Assembly (NCBI GenBank): GCA_903944895.1 | Contig: CAJATL010000421.1 | Span: 1 to 36,031 of the forward strand | Length of the DNA stretch: 36,031 nt | Reading direction: 5' to 3' | DNA from: an uncultured Bacteroidota bacterium | GTDB taxonomy: Bacteria; Bacteroidota; Bacteroidia; Bacteroidales; 4484-276 | Shown here: positions 1-6,256 of the stretch, in pieces | How positions within the stretch are numbered: the first letter of the stretch is position 1 | Layout: the number at the start of each line of letters is the position of its first letter | Program-made: the position numbers and the translations under genes | Notes under the pieces: model-generated | Told to the model about the DNA's origin: nothing | Databases searched by the model: none | What the model saw: only the letters and a program-made list of their open reading frames with translations

Positions 1-183
1 CAATGTTATTTCTTTAGCATCCTATCTGTTGCCAACCATTGCCAAAATTAGTGCGAAAAATATTTATTGCAACAAATTTTATCTGTATCATTTGCAAGGG
101 GTTATCTTCGGTTGTTTTTTCATGCGGAATCGCTGAATTTCCTTCGCACAAAATTCAAGAAAATCCAACTCCGATTTTATTTT

Positions 184-191
184 TACTTTTA
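184..191 (+). promoter_or_regulatory. possible -7 element of rmuC
   Basis: TACTTTTA lies 15 nt before the chosen ATG and differs by one base from the Bacteroidota -7 consensus TAnnTTTG. No convincing -33 TTTG is present at the usual spacing. If used, it would exclude the upstream TTG start, supporting ATG 207. Confidence 0.3.
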
Positions 192-206
192 TTGCAAAAT
201 TTAACG

Positions 207-1565
207 ATGGAATTTGCATTTTTAATTGCCGGGATATTTGTTGGTGCGCTGCTGGCGTTGCTTTTGGCACGCATCGTTTTTTCATCAAAAACCAGGTTAT
301 CAGTTACCGAAATTCAAAACCTTCAGACCGAACTCAACGCTTTGCGAATCAGCACAAAGGTTTCTGAAGAAAGGATTAAAATGATTTCGGCAGAACTTGA
401 AAAACGTGTACTTCAAATTGCTGAAAAGGAAAACACCATCCTTACCCTGACTTCAAAATTTACGTCAAAATCATCTGATTTCGAGCATTTATCCGAAAAA
501 TTGAACGAACAGAAATCGGAACTCGAACAGATCAGAGAAAAATTCAACCTGGAATTCCGCAACCTGGCCAACGAAATTTTTGAAGAAAAAAGCCTGAAGT
601 TTACCGAGCAAAACAAAGATAATATCGCTCAGATCCTGAAGCCTTTAGGCGAAAAAATCAAAGAGTTCGAGCAAAAGGTTGACGATGTTTATGTTAAAGA
701 AGCCCAGCAACGTTTTTCGCTCAAGGAAGAGGTAAAAAAACTTGCCGAACTTAACCAGCAGGTGGGTAAAGAAGCCCAGAATCTCACCCGCGCGCTCAAA
801 GGCGAGGCTAAAACTCAGGGCAATTGGGGCGAAATCATCCTCGAAAATATTCTCGAAAAATCAGGATTGACCAGGGACCGTGAGTATTTTATCCGGAAAT
901 CATTTGCCGGTGATGATGGTAAAAGACTTCAGCCCGATGTGGTTGTCACGTATCCCGGAGAAAAAAATGTGGTGATTGATGCCAAAGTTTCGCTGACTGC
1001 TTACGAGCGTTTTGTTGCATCAGATAATAAAAACGAACAGGATGCCGCTTTGCGAGATCATCTTTTCTCGGTAAGAAAACACATTGATGAGCTTAGCGCG
1101 AAAAAATACCAGCAGATTTACCAGCTCAACAGCCTCGATTTTGTGATGCTTTTTATGCCTGTTGAACCTGCGTTTTTGCTGGCTATTCAACACGATCCGA
1201 ATTTGTGGTTGTATGCTTACGAAAAAAGCATTTTGCTCATCAGTCCGACCAACCTTTTTGCTGCTTTAAAAATGGTCTCCAGCCTGTGGCAACAGGAGTA
1301 TCAAAGCCGTAATGTGATCGAAATCGCCCGTCAGAGCGGGAATTTGTATGATAAATTTGTGAGCCTTCTTGATGATCTCCTCGACGTTGGCAACAAACTG
1401 CGTGCAACCCAAAAAAGCTACGACGACTCGATGAATAAATTGCAGACCGGTCGTGGAAACCTGCTTTCGAGGGTTGAAAACATCCGGAAATTAGGCGCCA
1501 AAACGACCAGGGAATTACCCAAAAAATTACTCGAAAATAATGATATTGATGAAAATACTGATTAA
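207..1565 (+). CDS. rmuC: RmuC family protein
   Basis: The RmuC family is predicted to be nuclease-like, is DNA-recombination associated and limits inversions at inverted repeats in E. coli. The 452-aa product starts with one membrane anchor (residues 1-25, MEFAFLIAGIFVGALLALLL), then a long coiled coil (about 30-190), then the conserved RmuC core with TQGNWGE, LQPDVVV and VVIDAKVSL, the last typical of a PD-(D/E)XK-like fold. The reading frame stays open upstream to a TTG at 39, but I chose ATG 207 because it places the usual RmuC membrane anchor at the N-terminus and the upstream 56 residues resemble no conserved extension. The 3' end overlaps the next gene, so the two are probably co-transcribed. 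Family assignment is firm; biochemical role is by family only. Confidence 0.93.
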   Translation: MEFAFLIAGIFVGALLALLLARIVFSSKTRLSVTEIQNLQTELNALRISTKVSEERIKMISAELEKRVLQIAEKENTILTLTSKFTSKSSDFEHLSEKLNEQKSELEQIREKFNLEFRNLANEIFEEKSLKFTEQNKDNIAQILKPLGEKIKEFEQKVDDVYVKEAQQRFSLKEEVKKLAELNQQVGKEAQNLTRALKGEAKTQGNWGEIILENILEKSGLTRDREYFIRKSFAGDDGKRLQPDVVVTYPGEKNVVIDAKVSLTAYERFVASDNKNEQDAALRDHLFSVRKHIDELSAKKYQQIYQLNSLDFVMLFMPVEPAFLLAIQHDPNLWLYAYEKSILLISPTNLFAALKMVSSLWQQEYQSRNVIEIARQSGNLYDKFVSLLDDLLDVGNKLRATQKSYDDSMNKLQTGRGNLLSRVENIRKLGAKTTRELPKKLLENNDIDENTD

Positions 1566-2805
1566 CCGGTTAACACCATTTTTGTTGCTGTTCCTGCTGA
1601 TTTCCGGCTGCAAAATGGCCAATAAAATTACTTACATAAACCTTGCGCCGCTTTATCAGGCTGAGAAAAAGCCTGAAATTACTGGTGTGAGGGTTTTACA
1701 CGAAAACGACAGCATGTCGAACACCTTCGTCAAGTATAAACTGGCCAATCTCATGTACCAGCCAACAAAAAGCCTGACAACACGAAAAGCCTTTTACAGC
1801 ATTGCTTTCGCGCTTTATCCTTCATACGAAAGTAACCTGGTTCTCGACAGCGCCACCTTTTTCCTGAGCGATTCGCTCAATTACGGCAAAAACACCGAAC
1901 AGGTTTTCAGCTTTCCAGTTAAGGCCAGGTTTCCCGGAAATTTTCTTCTGGAGATTCAGCTAACCGATTTAAATGCCGGAACTACAACACTTTTGCCTCA
2001 CAACATTTTGAAAGGGACTAAAAATGTTGCTCAGACCTTTTTACCCATCGACAACAACAATACGATCATTTTTGAAGACTGGATCGACAGCCAGACCAAT
2101 TTCCACCTTCACACCAAAAATGATTCGATCAGAGAAATCGTGGTCCGATATTATCATCGCGATTTCCCGATTGCTTTACCGCCGTTTTCATCGGCAAATC
2201 AGGAAGCTTATAATTATGATGCCGATGAAATCTACACCTTTAAAGCCGAAAATCGTAAAAGCGAATTACTGGTGTTTCCAAATGAAGGCTTTTACCACTT
2301 TCAGACTGATTCGACGTCGCGGGGAGGTTTAACACTGTTCAGGTTTTACGACGGTTATCCAAATGTTACCGAACCAGCCCAGTTGATCCCGCCGCTGAGG
2401 TATCTCACTTCAAATAAAGAATTTAAGCAATTGATGACAGCCCCTGACCAGAAAATGGCTGCCGACTCATTTTGGATTTCGTTTAGCGGAAATGAGGAGC
2501 GGGCACTCGAAATCCTTAAACAATATTATGGCCGCGTGGAGCTGGCAAACAGGTTTTTTACTTCCTTTAAAGAAGGCTGGAAAACCGATCGCGGGATGAT
2601 CTACATTATTTTTGGGCTGCCAAAGACCGTTTACCGCCGCGACAATATCGAAACCTGGGTTTATGGCGAAAAAGGAAACCGCGTTTCGCTCACTTTCGAC
2701 TTTATTAAAGCCATCAATCCTTTTACCGAAAACGACTATGTGCTTCAACGACAAACAGATTATAAAACTGCCTGGTTTATTGCGGTGGATTATTGGAGAA
2801 GGTAA
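1549..2805 (+). CDS. GWxTD domain lipoprotein
   Basis: Predicted outer-envelope lipoprotein: the N-terminus MKILINRLTPFLLLFLL is followed by the lipobox ISGC. The C-terminus carries the GWxTD signature (GWKTDRGMIYIIFGLP, about 75 residues from the end), which defines a Bacteroidota family of unknown function. The middle part looks like beta-sandwich domains. The frame allows ATG 1540 or ATG 1549; the latter gives the cleaner signal peptide. Either start lies inside the end of rmuC (stop at 1565), so translation is probably coupled. Length (418-421 aa) is typical. The precise role is not known; a structural or secretion-related envelope role is inference. Confidence 0.88.
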   Translation: MKILINRLTPFLLLFLLISGCKMANKITYINLAPLYQAEKKPEITGVRVLHENDSMSNTFVKYKLANLMYQPTKSLTTRKAFYSIAFALYPSYESNLVLDSATFFLSDSLNYGKNTEQVFSFPVKARFPGNFLLEIQLTDLNAGTTTLLPHNILKGTKNVAQTFLPIDNNNTIIFEDWIDSQTNFHLHTKNDSIREIVVRYYHRDFPIALPPFSSANQEAYNYDADEIYTFKAENRKSELLVFPNEGFYHFQTDSTSRGGLTLFRFYDGYPNVTEPAQLIPPLRYLTSNKEFKQLMTAPDQKMAADSFWISFSGNEERALEILKQYYGRVELANRFFTSFKEGWKTDRGMIYIIFGLPKTVYRRDNIETWVYGEKGNRVSLTFDFIKAINPFTENDYVLQRQTDYKTAWFIAVDYWRR

Positions 2806-2821
2806 AGAAGGGGAAGAATGT

Positions 2822-2977
2822 GACAATTTGATAATTCGACAATTCGATAATGGAAGAATGGAATGTTGGAAAGATGGAATAATGGAATGTTGGAGCGAAA
2901 CCTACCAGGTTTGCAAAACCTGTGAGGTTTATGGAAGGATGAAAGATTGGAATGTTGGAATAATGCAATGTTGATGC
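2822..2977 (+). repeat. octamer-phased degenerate repeat array (first half of gap 2806-3214)
   Basis: Starting 16 nt after the GWxTD gene stop, the sequence reads as consecutive 8-bp words: GACAATTT (2822), GATAATTC (2830), GACAATTC (2838), GATAATGG (2846), then AATGTTGG at 2862 and again at 2886 with AAAGATGG and AATAATGG between. After an interrupting hairpin (2898-2930) the same phase resumes, with words such as GAATGTTG at 2950 and CAATGTTG at 2966. Open frames across it are by-products of the repeat. No gene is supported here. Confidence 0.75.
2898..2930. repeat. interrupted palindrome inside the octamer array
   Basis: AAACCTACCAGGTTT (2898-2912) and AAACCTGTGAGGTTT (2916-2930) flank a 3-nt loop. 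The second arm is the reverse complement of the first except at two positions, and each arm is itself an AAACCT...AGGTTT inverted repeat, so single or double hairpins can form. It resembles a REP-type intergenic palindrome. No U-tract follows, so terminator function is doubtful. Confidence 0.6.
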
Positions 2978-3003
2978 GTTAGCCAAAATCCCGCTTCGGC
3001 TGG

Positions 3004-3110
3004 AGAAGATTGGAATGTTGGAGGAGTTGAAGGTTGGAATAAAACCTAGTGACTAAAGTTCTTGGCTCTTGGCATTTTGCCCTCTGCGCTCTGCTCTTTG
3101 CGCTCAGCAC
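3004..3110 (+). repeat. second octamer block followed by a heptamer block
   Basis: Positions 3004-3048 hold a further GATTGGAA/TGTTGGAG/GGTTGGAA octamer stretch. From 3062 the unit becomes 7 bp: TTGGCTC (3062), TTGGCAT (3069), TTTGCCC (3076), TCTGCGC (3083), TCTGCTC (3090), TTTGCGC (3097), TCAGCAC (3104). The GC-rich words share GCTCAGC- and GCTCTGC-like strings with the array at 24530. The rest of the gap (3111-3200) shows no gene. Confidence 0.65.
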
Positions 3111-3200
3111 GATTGAAATTTTAAACCCCGGATCAACATATTTCTTAATAGCCGATAGGTCGGATTTGATAAGATAAAGGCGCAATGACAATATTTTTTC

Positions 3201-3208
3201 TACTTTTG
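3201..3208 (+). promoter_or_regulatory. -7 promoter element of rlmB
   Basis: TACTTTTG is a full match to the Bacteroidota -7 consensus TAnnTTTG and ends only 6 nt before the rlmB ATG at 3215. The transcript would therefore have almost no leader. No clear -33 TTTG is seen. Confidence 0.5.
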
Positions 3209-3214
3209 TGACCC

Positions 3215-3979
3215 ATGAATGAGACTACAAAAAATAGCAGTACCGAAAATCATATTTACGGCATACGCCCGCTGATTGAGAGCATTAAAGCGGGTAAAGA
3301 AATCGACAGGGTGTTAATCCAAAAAGGGCTTAAAGGCGAGCTTTTTCCTGAGCTTTTCGACTTGATCAGGCGATTTCAGATCCCTTTTCAAAATGTCCCC
3401 ATCGAAAAACTGAACCGCCTCACCCGGAAAAATCATCAGGGAGTTGTGGCTTTTGTTTCTTCGATAACTTATCAGCCTATCACCGAAATTGTGCCGGCAA
3501 TTTATGAATTGGGCGAGGTGCCGCTCATCCTCATTCTCGACGGAGTTACCGATGTCCGGAATTTTGGTGCTGTTGCCCGCACCGCCGAATGCGCAGGCGT
3601 TCATGCCATCGTCATTCCCGAACAGGGCGCTGCACAAATCAATGCCGACGCGATGAAAACTTCGGCTGGTGCTTTGAATAATATCCCGGTTTCGAGGGTG
3701 AAAAATCTCAACGAAACCATCGATTTTCTTAAAAACAGCGGATTACAAATGGTCGCTGCCACCGAAAAGGCAGACCTCTTTTATAACGACATCAACCTGA
3801 CTGTTCCCACAGCAATTATTATGGGTGCCGAAGATACCGGCGTTTCGCCAGCCTACATCAAAAAATCGGATGTGTCGGTAAAAATCCCTATTCTCGGGAA
3901 AACCGATTCGCTCAATGTTTCGGTAGCCACGGCAATTCTTGTTTATGAGGCTGTCAGGCAGCGCCGGACAGTGATCTAA
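3215..3979 (+). CDS. rlmB: 23S rRNA (guanosine-2'-O-)-methyltransferase RlmB
   Basis: SpoU/TrmH-type SAM-dependent methyltransferase that methylates the ribose 2'-O of a guanosine in 23S rRNA (G2251 in E. coli). The 254-aa product has the N-terminal substrate-binding domain (IYGIRPLIESIKAGKEIDRVLIQKG) and the C-terminal trefoil-knot domain with all three motifs: ILDGVTDVRNFGAVARTAE (motif 1), IIMGAEDTGVSP (motif 2) and LGKTDSLNVSVATAILVYE (motif 3). Length is normal for RlmB. ATG 3215 follows directly on a good -7 element. It stands alone between a repeat-filled gap and pepD. The exact target base is assumed from the family; related TrmH-family members cannot be wholly excluded. Confidence 0.93.
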   Translation: MNETTKNSSTENHIYGIRPLIESIKAGKEIDRVLIQKGLKGELFPELFDLIRRFQIPFQNVPIEKLNRLTRKNHQGVVAFVSSITYQPITEIVPAIYELGEVPLILILDGVTDVRNFGAVARTAECAGVHAIVIPEQGAAQINADAMKTSAGALNNIPVSRVKNLNETIDFLKNSGLQMVAATEKADLFYNDINLTVPTAIIMGAEDTGVSPAYIKKSDVSVKIPILGKTDSLNVSVATAILVYEAVRQRRTVI

Positions 3980-4029
3980 TTCTGAAAATACTAAACAATT
4001 TATTTATAAATCATCAAAATCTAAATCTT

Positions 4030-5490
4030 ATGAGTACTGATTTAAGCGGTTTGAAGCCCGAAGCATTATGGAAAAATTTTGAAGAACTAACCAAAATCCC
4101 ACGCCCTTCGCGTAAAGAGGAAAAGGTTATTCAATACATGAAAGAATTTGGCGAGAAGCTGGGTTTAAAAACCATCGTTGATGGTTGTGGCAATGTGATT
4201 ATTAAAAAACCAGCTACTCCTGGCATGGAAAACCTCAAAGGTGTTATCATGCAGGGGCATCTCGACATGGTTCCTCAGGCTAACAGCGACAGAAATTTCA
4301 ATTTCGAAACCGACCCTATCGAAGCTTATGTTGACGGCGAATGGGTTACCGCCAATGGCACAACGCTTGGTGCAGATAATGGCATAGGCGTTGCCGCTGC
4401 AATGGCTGTTCTCCAGGCTAAAGATATGGTTCATGGCCCTCTGGAGGCACTTTTTACCATTGATGAAGAAACCGGTATGACAGGAGCTTTCGAATTAAAA
4501 CCTGGCGTTTTGGATGGAGATATTCTTTTAAATATGGATTCGGAGGACGAAGGAGAGCTTTACATTGGCTGCGCCGGAGGAACTAATGCTAATTCGAAAC
4601 TTAACTATGCCGAAAAACCTGTTCCGGCAGATGCTGTTGCTTGTAAAATCAAAATCAGCGGCCTTAAAGGCGGACATTCAGGAATTGATATTCCGCTTTA
4701 TCGCGGAAACGCCAACAAAATCCTTTTCAGGTTATTAAAAAAGGCAGCAAAAGATCATGGTTTATTGATTTCAGAAATTGAAGGCGGTAGTTTGAGAAAT
4801 GCAATTCCACGCGAAGCCTTCGCCCTCGTAACGGTCAATAAAGCCAGCGAAACTGCATTTTTAGCTGATGTAAAAGAATTCGAAAAAACTGTCAAAAGCG
4901 AATATTCAACTTCCGATCCTGATTTAAGCGTAAAAGCAGAATCTGCTGCTTTGCCGGGAAATGTGATGGATTCGAACGCTCAGCAGGTCTTCATCAATGC
5001 AATTTATGCCTGCCCGAATGGTGTTGTACGAATGAGCAGCGACATTGACGGCCTTGTTGAAACTTCGACAAATCTGGCCATCGTGAAAGTGAAAAATGGT
5101 GTAGCTGAATCGTTGAGTTTATTAAGAAGTTCGGTTGACTCAGCGACAAAAGACCTTGGCGAAACCGTTTGCAGCGTATTCGATTTGGCTGGTGCCACTA
5201 CAGTTTTAGAAGGCGATTATCCAGGCTGGAAGCCAAATCCTGATTCAGCCATTCTTAAAGAAATGAAAGAAATTTACTATCAGAAGTTTGGTAAGATTCC
5301 TGAAATCAAAGCCATTCACGCCGGTCTGGAATGTGGTTTACTTGGAGGTGTTTATCCAAACTGGGATATGATTTCGTTTGGCCCGACCATTCGTTATCCG
5401 CACTCGCCCGACGAAAAAGTAAACATCGCATCAGTGCAAAAATTCTGGGATTTTTTGGTTGAAACACTCAAACAAGTCCCTGTAAAATAA
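4030..5490 (+). CDS. pepD: aminoacyl-histidine dipeptidase (peptidase M20C)
   Basis: Cytosolic metallo-dipeptidase that cleaves Xaa-His and other dipeptides. The 486-aa protein has the di-zinc M20 ligand set: GHLDMVPQ (H77, D79), TLGADNGIG (bridging D116), IDEETG (catalytic E146, ligand E147), LLNMDSED (D170) and a C-terminal YPHSPDE His. A lid/dimerisation domain lies between about 180 and 390 (GLKGGHSGIDI, EGGSLRNAIPREA). Length matches PepD (about 485). It starts 50 nt after rlmB in AT-rich DNA and ends in a strong terminator, so it is likely a monocistronic unit or the end of an rlmB-pepD transcript. Confidence 0.94.
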   Translation: MSTDLSGLKPEALWKNFEELTKIPRPSRKEEKVIQYMKEFGEKLGLKTIVDGCGNVIIKKPATPGMENLKGVIMQGHLDMVPQANSDRNFNFETDPIEAYVDGEWVTANGTTLGADNGIGVAAAMAVLQAKDMVHGPLEALFTIDEETGMTGAFELKPGVLDGDILLNMDSEDEGELYIGCAGGTNANSKLNYAEKPVPADAVACKIKISGLKGGHSGIDIPLYRGNANKILFRLLKKAAKDHGLLISEIEGGSLRNAIPREAFALVTVNKASETAFLADVKEFEKTVKSEYSTSDPDLSVKAESAALPGNVMDSNAQQVFINAIYACPNGVVRMSSDIDGLVETSTNLAIVKVKNGVAESLSLLRSSVDSATKDLGETVCSVFDLAGATTVLEGDYPGWKPNPDSAILKEMKEIYYQKFGKIPEIKAIHAGLECGLLGGVYPNWDMISFGPTIRYPHSPDEKVNIASVQKFWDFLVETLKQVPVK

Positions 5491-5501
5491 TGAAAATCAC
5501 G

Positions 5502-5543
5502 AAAAAACTGTCAGGATAAAATCCGACCTGACAGTTTTTTTCG
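5502..5543 (+). terminator. intrinsic terminator after pepD
   Basis: AAAAAACTGTCAGG (5502-5515) pairs perfectly with CCTGACAGTTTTTT (5527-5540) around an 11-nt loop, ending in a T-run. It sits 12 nt after the pepD stop. Confidence 0.85.
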
Positions 5544-5560
5544 TTTTTATTGAAAATAAT

Positions 5561-5591
5561 TTTGGTTATTACTAAAAAGCATTTACTTTTG
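5561..5591 (+). promoter_or_regulatory. -33/-7 promoter of rpmH
   Basis: TTTG (5561-5564) and TACTTTTG (5584-5591) are separated by 19 bp, an ideal match to the Bacteroidota sigma-ABfr promoter TTTG-N19-TAnnTTTG. The start codon of rpmH is 22 nt downstream of the -7 element. Confidence 0.8.
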
Positions 5592-5613
5592 CACCCCTAA
5601 AAATGACAGTACA

Positions 5614-5775
5614 ATGAGCAAAAGAACATACCAACCTTCGAAGAGAAAACGCGTCAATAAACACGGTTTCAGATCACGCATGGCAACTGCAAACGGCAGA
5701 CGAGTATTGGCGAGCAGAAGAGCTAAAGGACGTAAACGGCTTACCGTTTCAGACGAAAAACGCGATAAGCGATAA
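5614..5775 (+). CDS. rpmH: 50S ribosomal protein L34
   Basis: 53-aa, very basic ribosomal protein of the large subunit. The product opens [19 protein letters not shown] and continues with [21 protein letters not shown], the L34 signature, followed by a short C-terminal tail ending DKR. The length is slightly longer than the 44-46 aa of E. coli L34 but normal for Bacteroidota. It has its own promoter (5561-5591) and a hairpin terminator downstream, so it is expressed as a separate, strongly transcribed unit. No rnpA or dnaA lies beside it, unlike in many other phyla. Confidence 0.96.
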   Translation: MSKRTYQPSKRKRVNKHGFRSRMATANGRRVLASRRAKGRKRLTVSDEKRDKR

Positions 5776-5805
5776 AATATTCATTCAAACTTTGTTTGAT
5801 TAAAG

Positions 5806-5840
5806 AAGAAGATAATTCATGAAATTGTCTTCTTTTTTTT
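5806..5840 (+). terminator. intrinsic terminator after rpmH
   Basis: AAGAAGATAATT (5806-5817) pairs with AATTGTCTTCTT (5823-5834) with one G-T pair and a 5-nt loop, followed by a T-run. It lies 30 nt after the rpmH stop. Confidence 0.75.
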
Positions 5841-5922
5841 GTTTTCTGTAATTCACCCGCTTTTCGATCCCATTAATACGAATATCAGCCGGCAACCATC
5901 CTTTTAAATTTAAAAAAATCCC

Positions 5923-5930
5923 TAACTTCG
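5923..5930 (+). promoter_or_regulatory. possible -7 element of the DUF4834-yfhO transcript
   Basis: TAACTTCG differs by one base from TAnnTTTG and lies 46 nt before ATG 5977. No good -33 element is visible. It is the best promoter candidate in the region after the rpmH terminator. Confidence 0.3.
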
Positions 5931-5976
5931 CGGCCTTTTAAACGAATAATTGAATTATTAAGATATTCTAAGGAAA

Positions 5977-6234
5977 ATGAAACTTTTACAAATCATCCTC
6001 CTCATTGTGTTGCTTTATTACCTGCTCACAAAATATGTTTTCCCCTATCTTCTATCAAGACTGATCCGAAAAGTCCAGCAAAATTTTCAAAATTTTGAAC
6101 ACCCGAACTACCAGCCACCTCAGCGCAGAGAAGGCGAAATTAAGGTTGATTATGTGCCGCCCGCTGCCAAAAAAACCGAATTCAATCCAACAGATGCCGA
6201 GGATATTGATTTTGTAGAAATTAAAGATAAATAG
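5977..6234 (+). CDS. DUF4834 family membrane protein
   Basis: 85-aa protein with a single N-terminal transmembrane helix (residues 3-28, LLQIILLIVLLYYLLTKYVF) followed by a basic stretch, a proline-rich linker (NYQPPQ, VPPAAKK) and an acidic end (DAEDIDFVEIKDK). This matches DUF4834, a small Bacteroidota-only family of unknown function. The start has a purine-rich AAGGAAA just upstream. It precedes the YfhO-type gene by 22 nt and is likely in the same transcript. An accessory role for the neighbouring membrane protein is inference. Confidence 0.8.
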   Translation: MKLLQIILLIVLLYYLLTKYVFPYLLSRLIRKVQQNFQNFEHPNYQPPQRREGEIKVDYVPPAAKKTEFNPTDAEDIDFVEIKDK

Positions 6235-6256
6235 TAATTCCTGATACTGAAATCAT

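Noticed and set aside
39-206. N-terminal extension of rmuC from a TTG start
   Set aside because: It uses a TTG codon, adds 56 residues ahead of the normal membrane anchor, and a -7-like element lies inside it at 184.
2612-2974. 120-aa frame running from the GWxTD gene into the repeat gap
   Set aside because: Its first half is out of frame with a real gene and the second half is translated octamer repeat.
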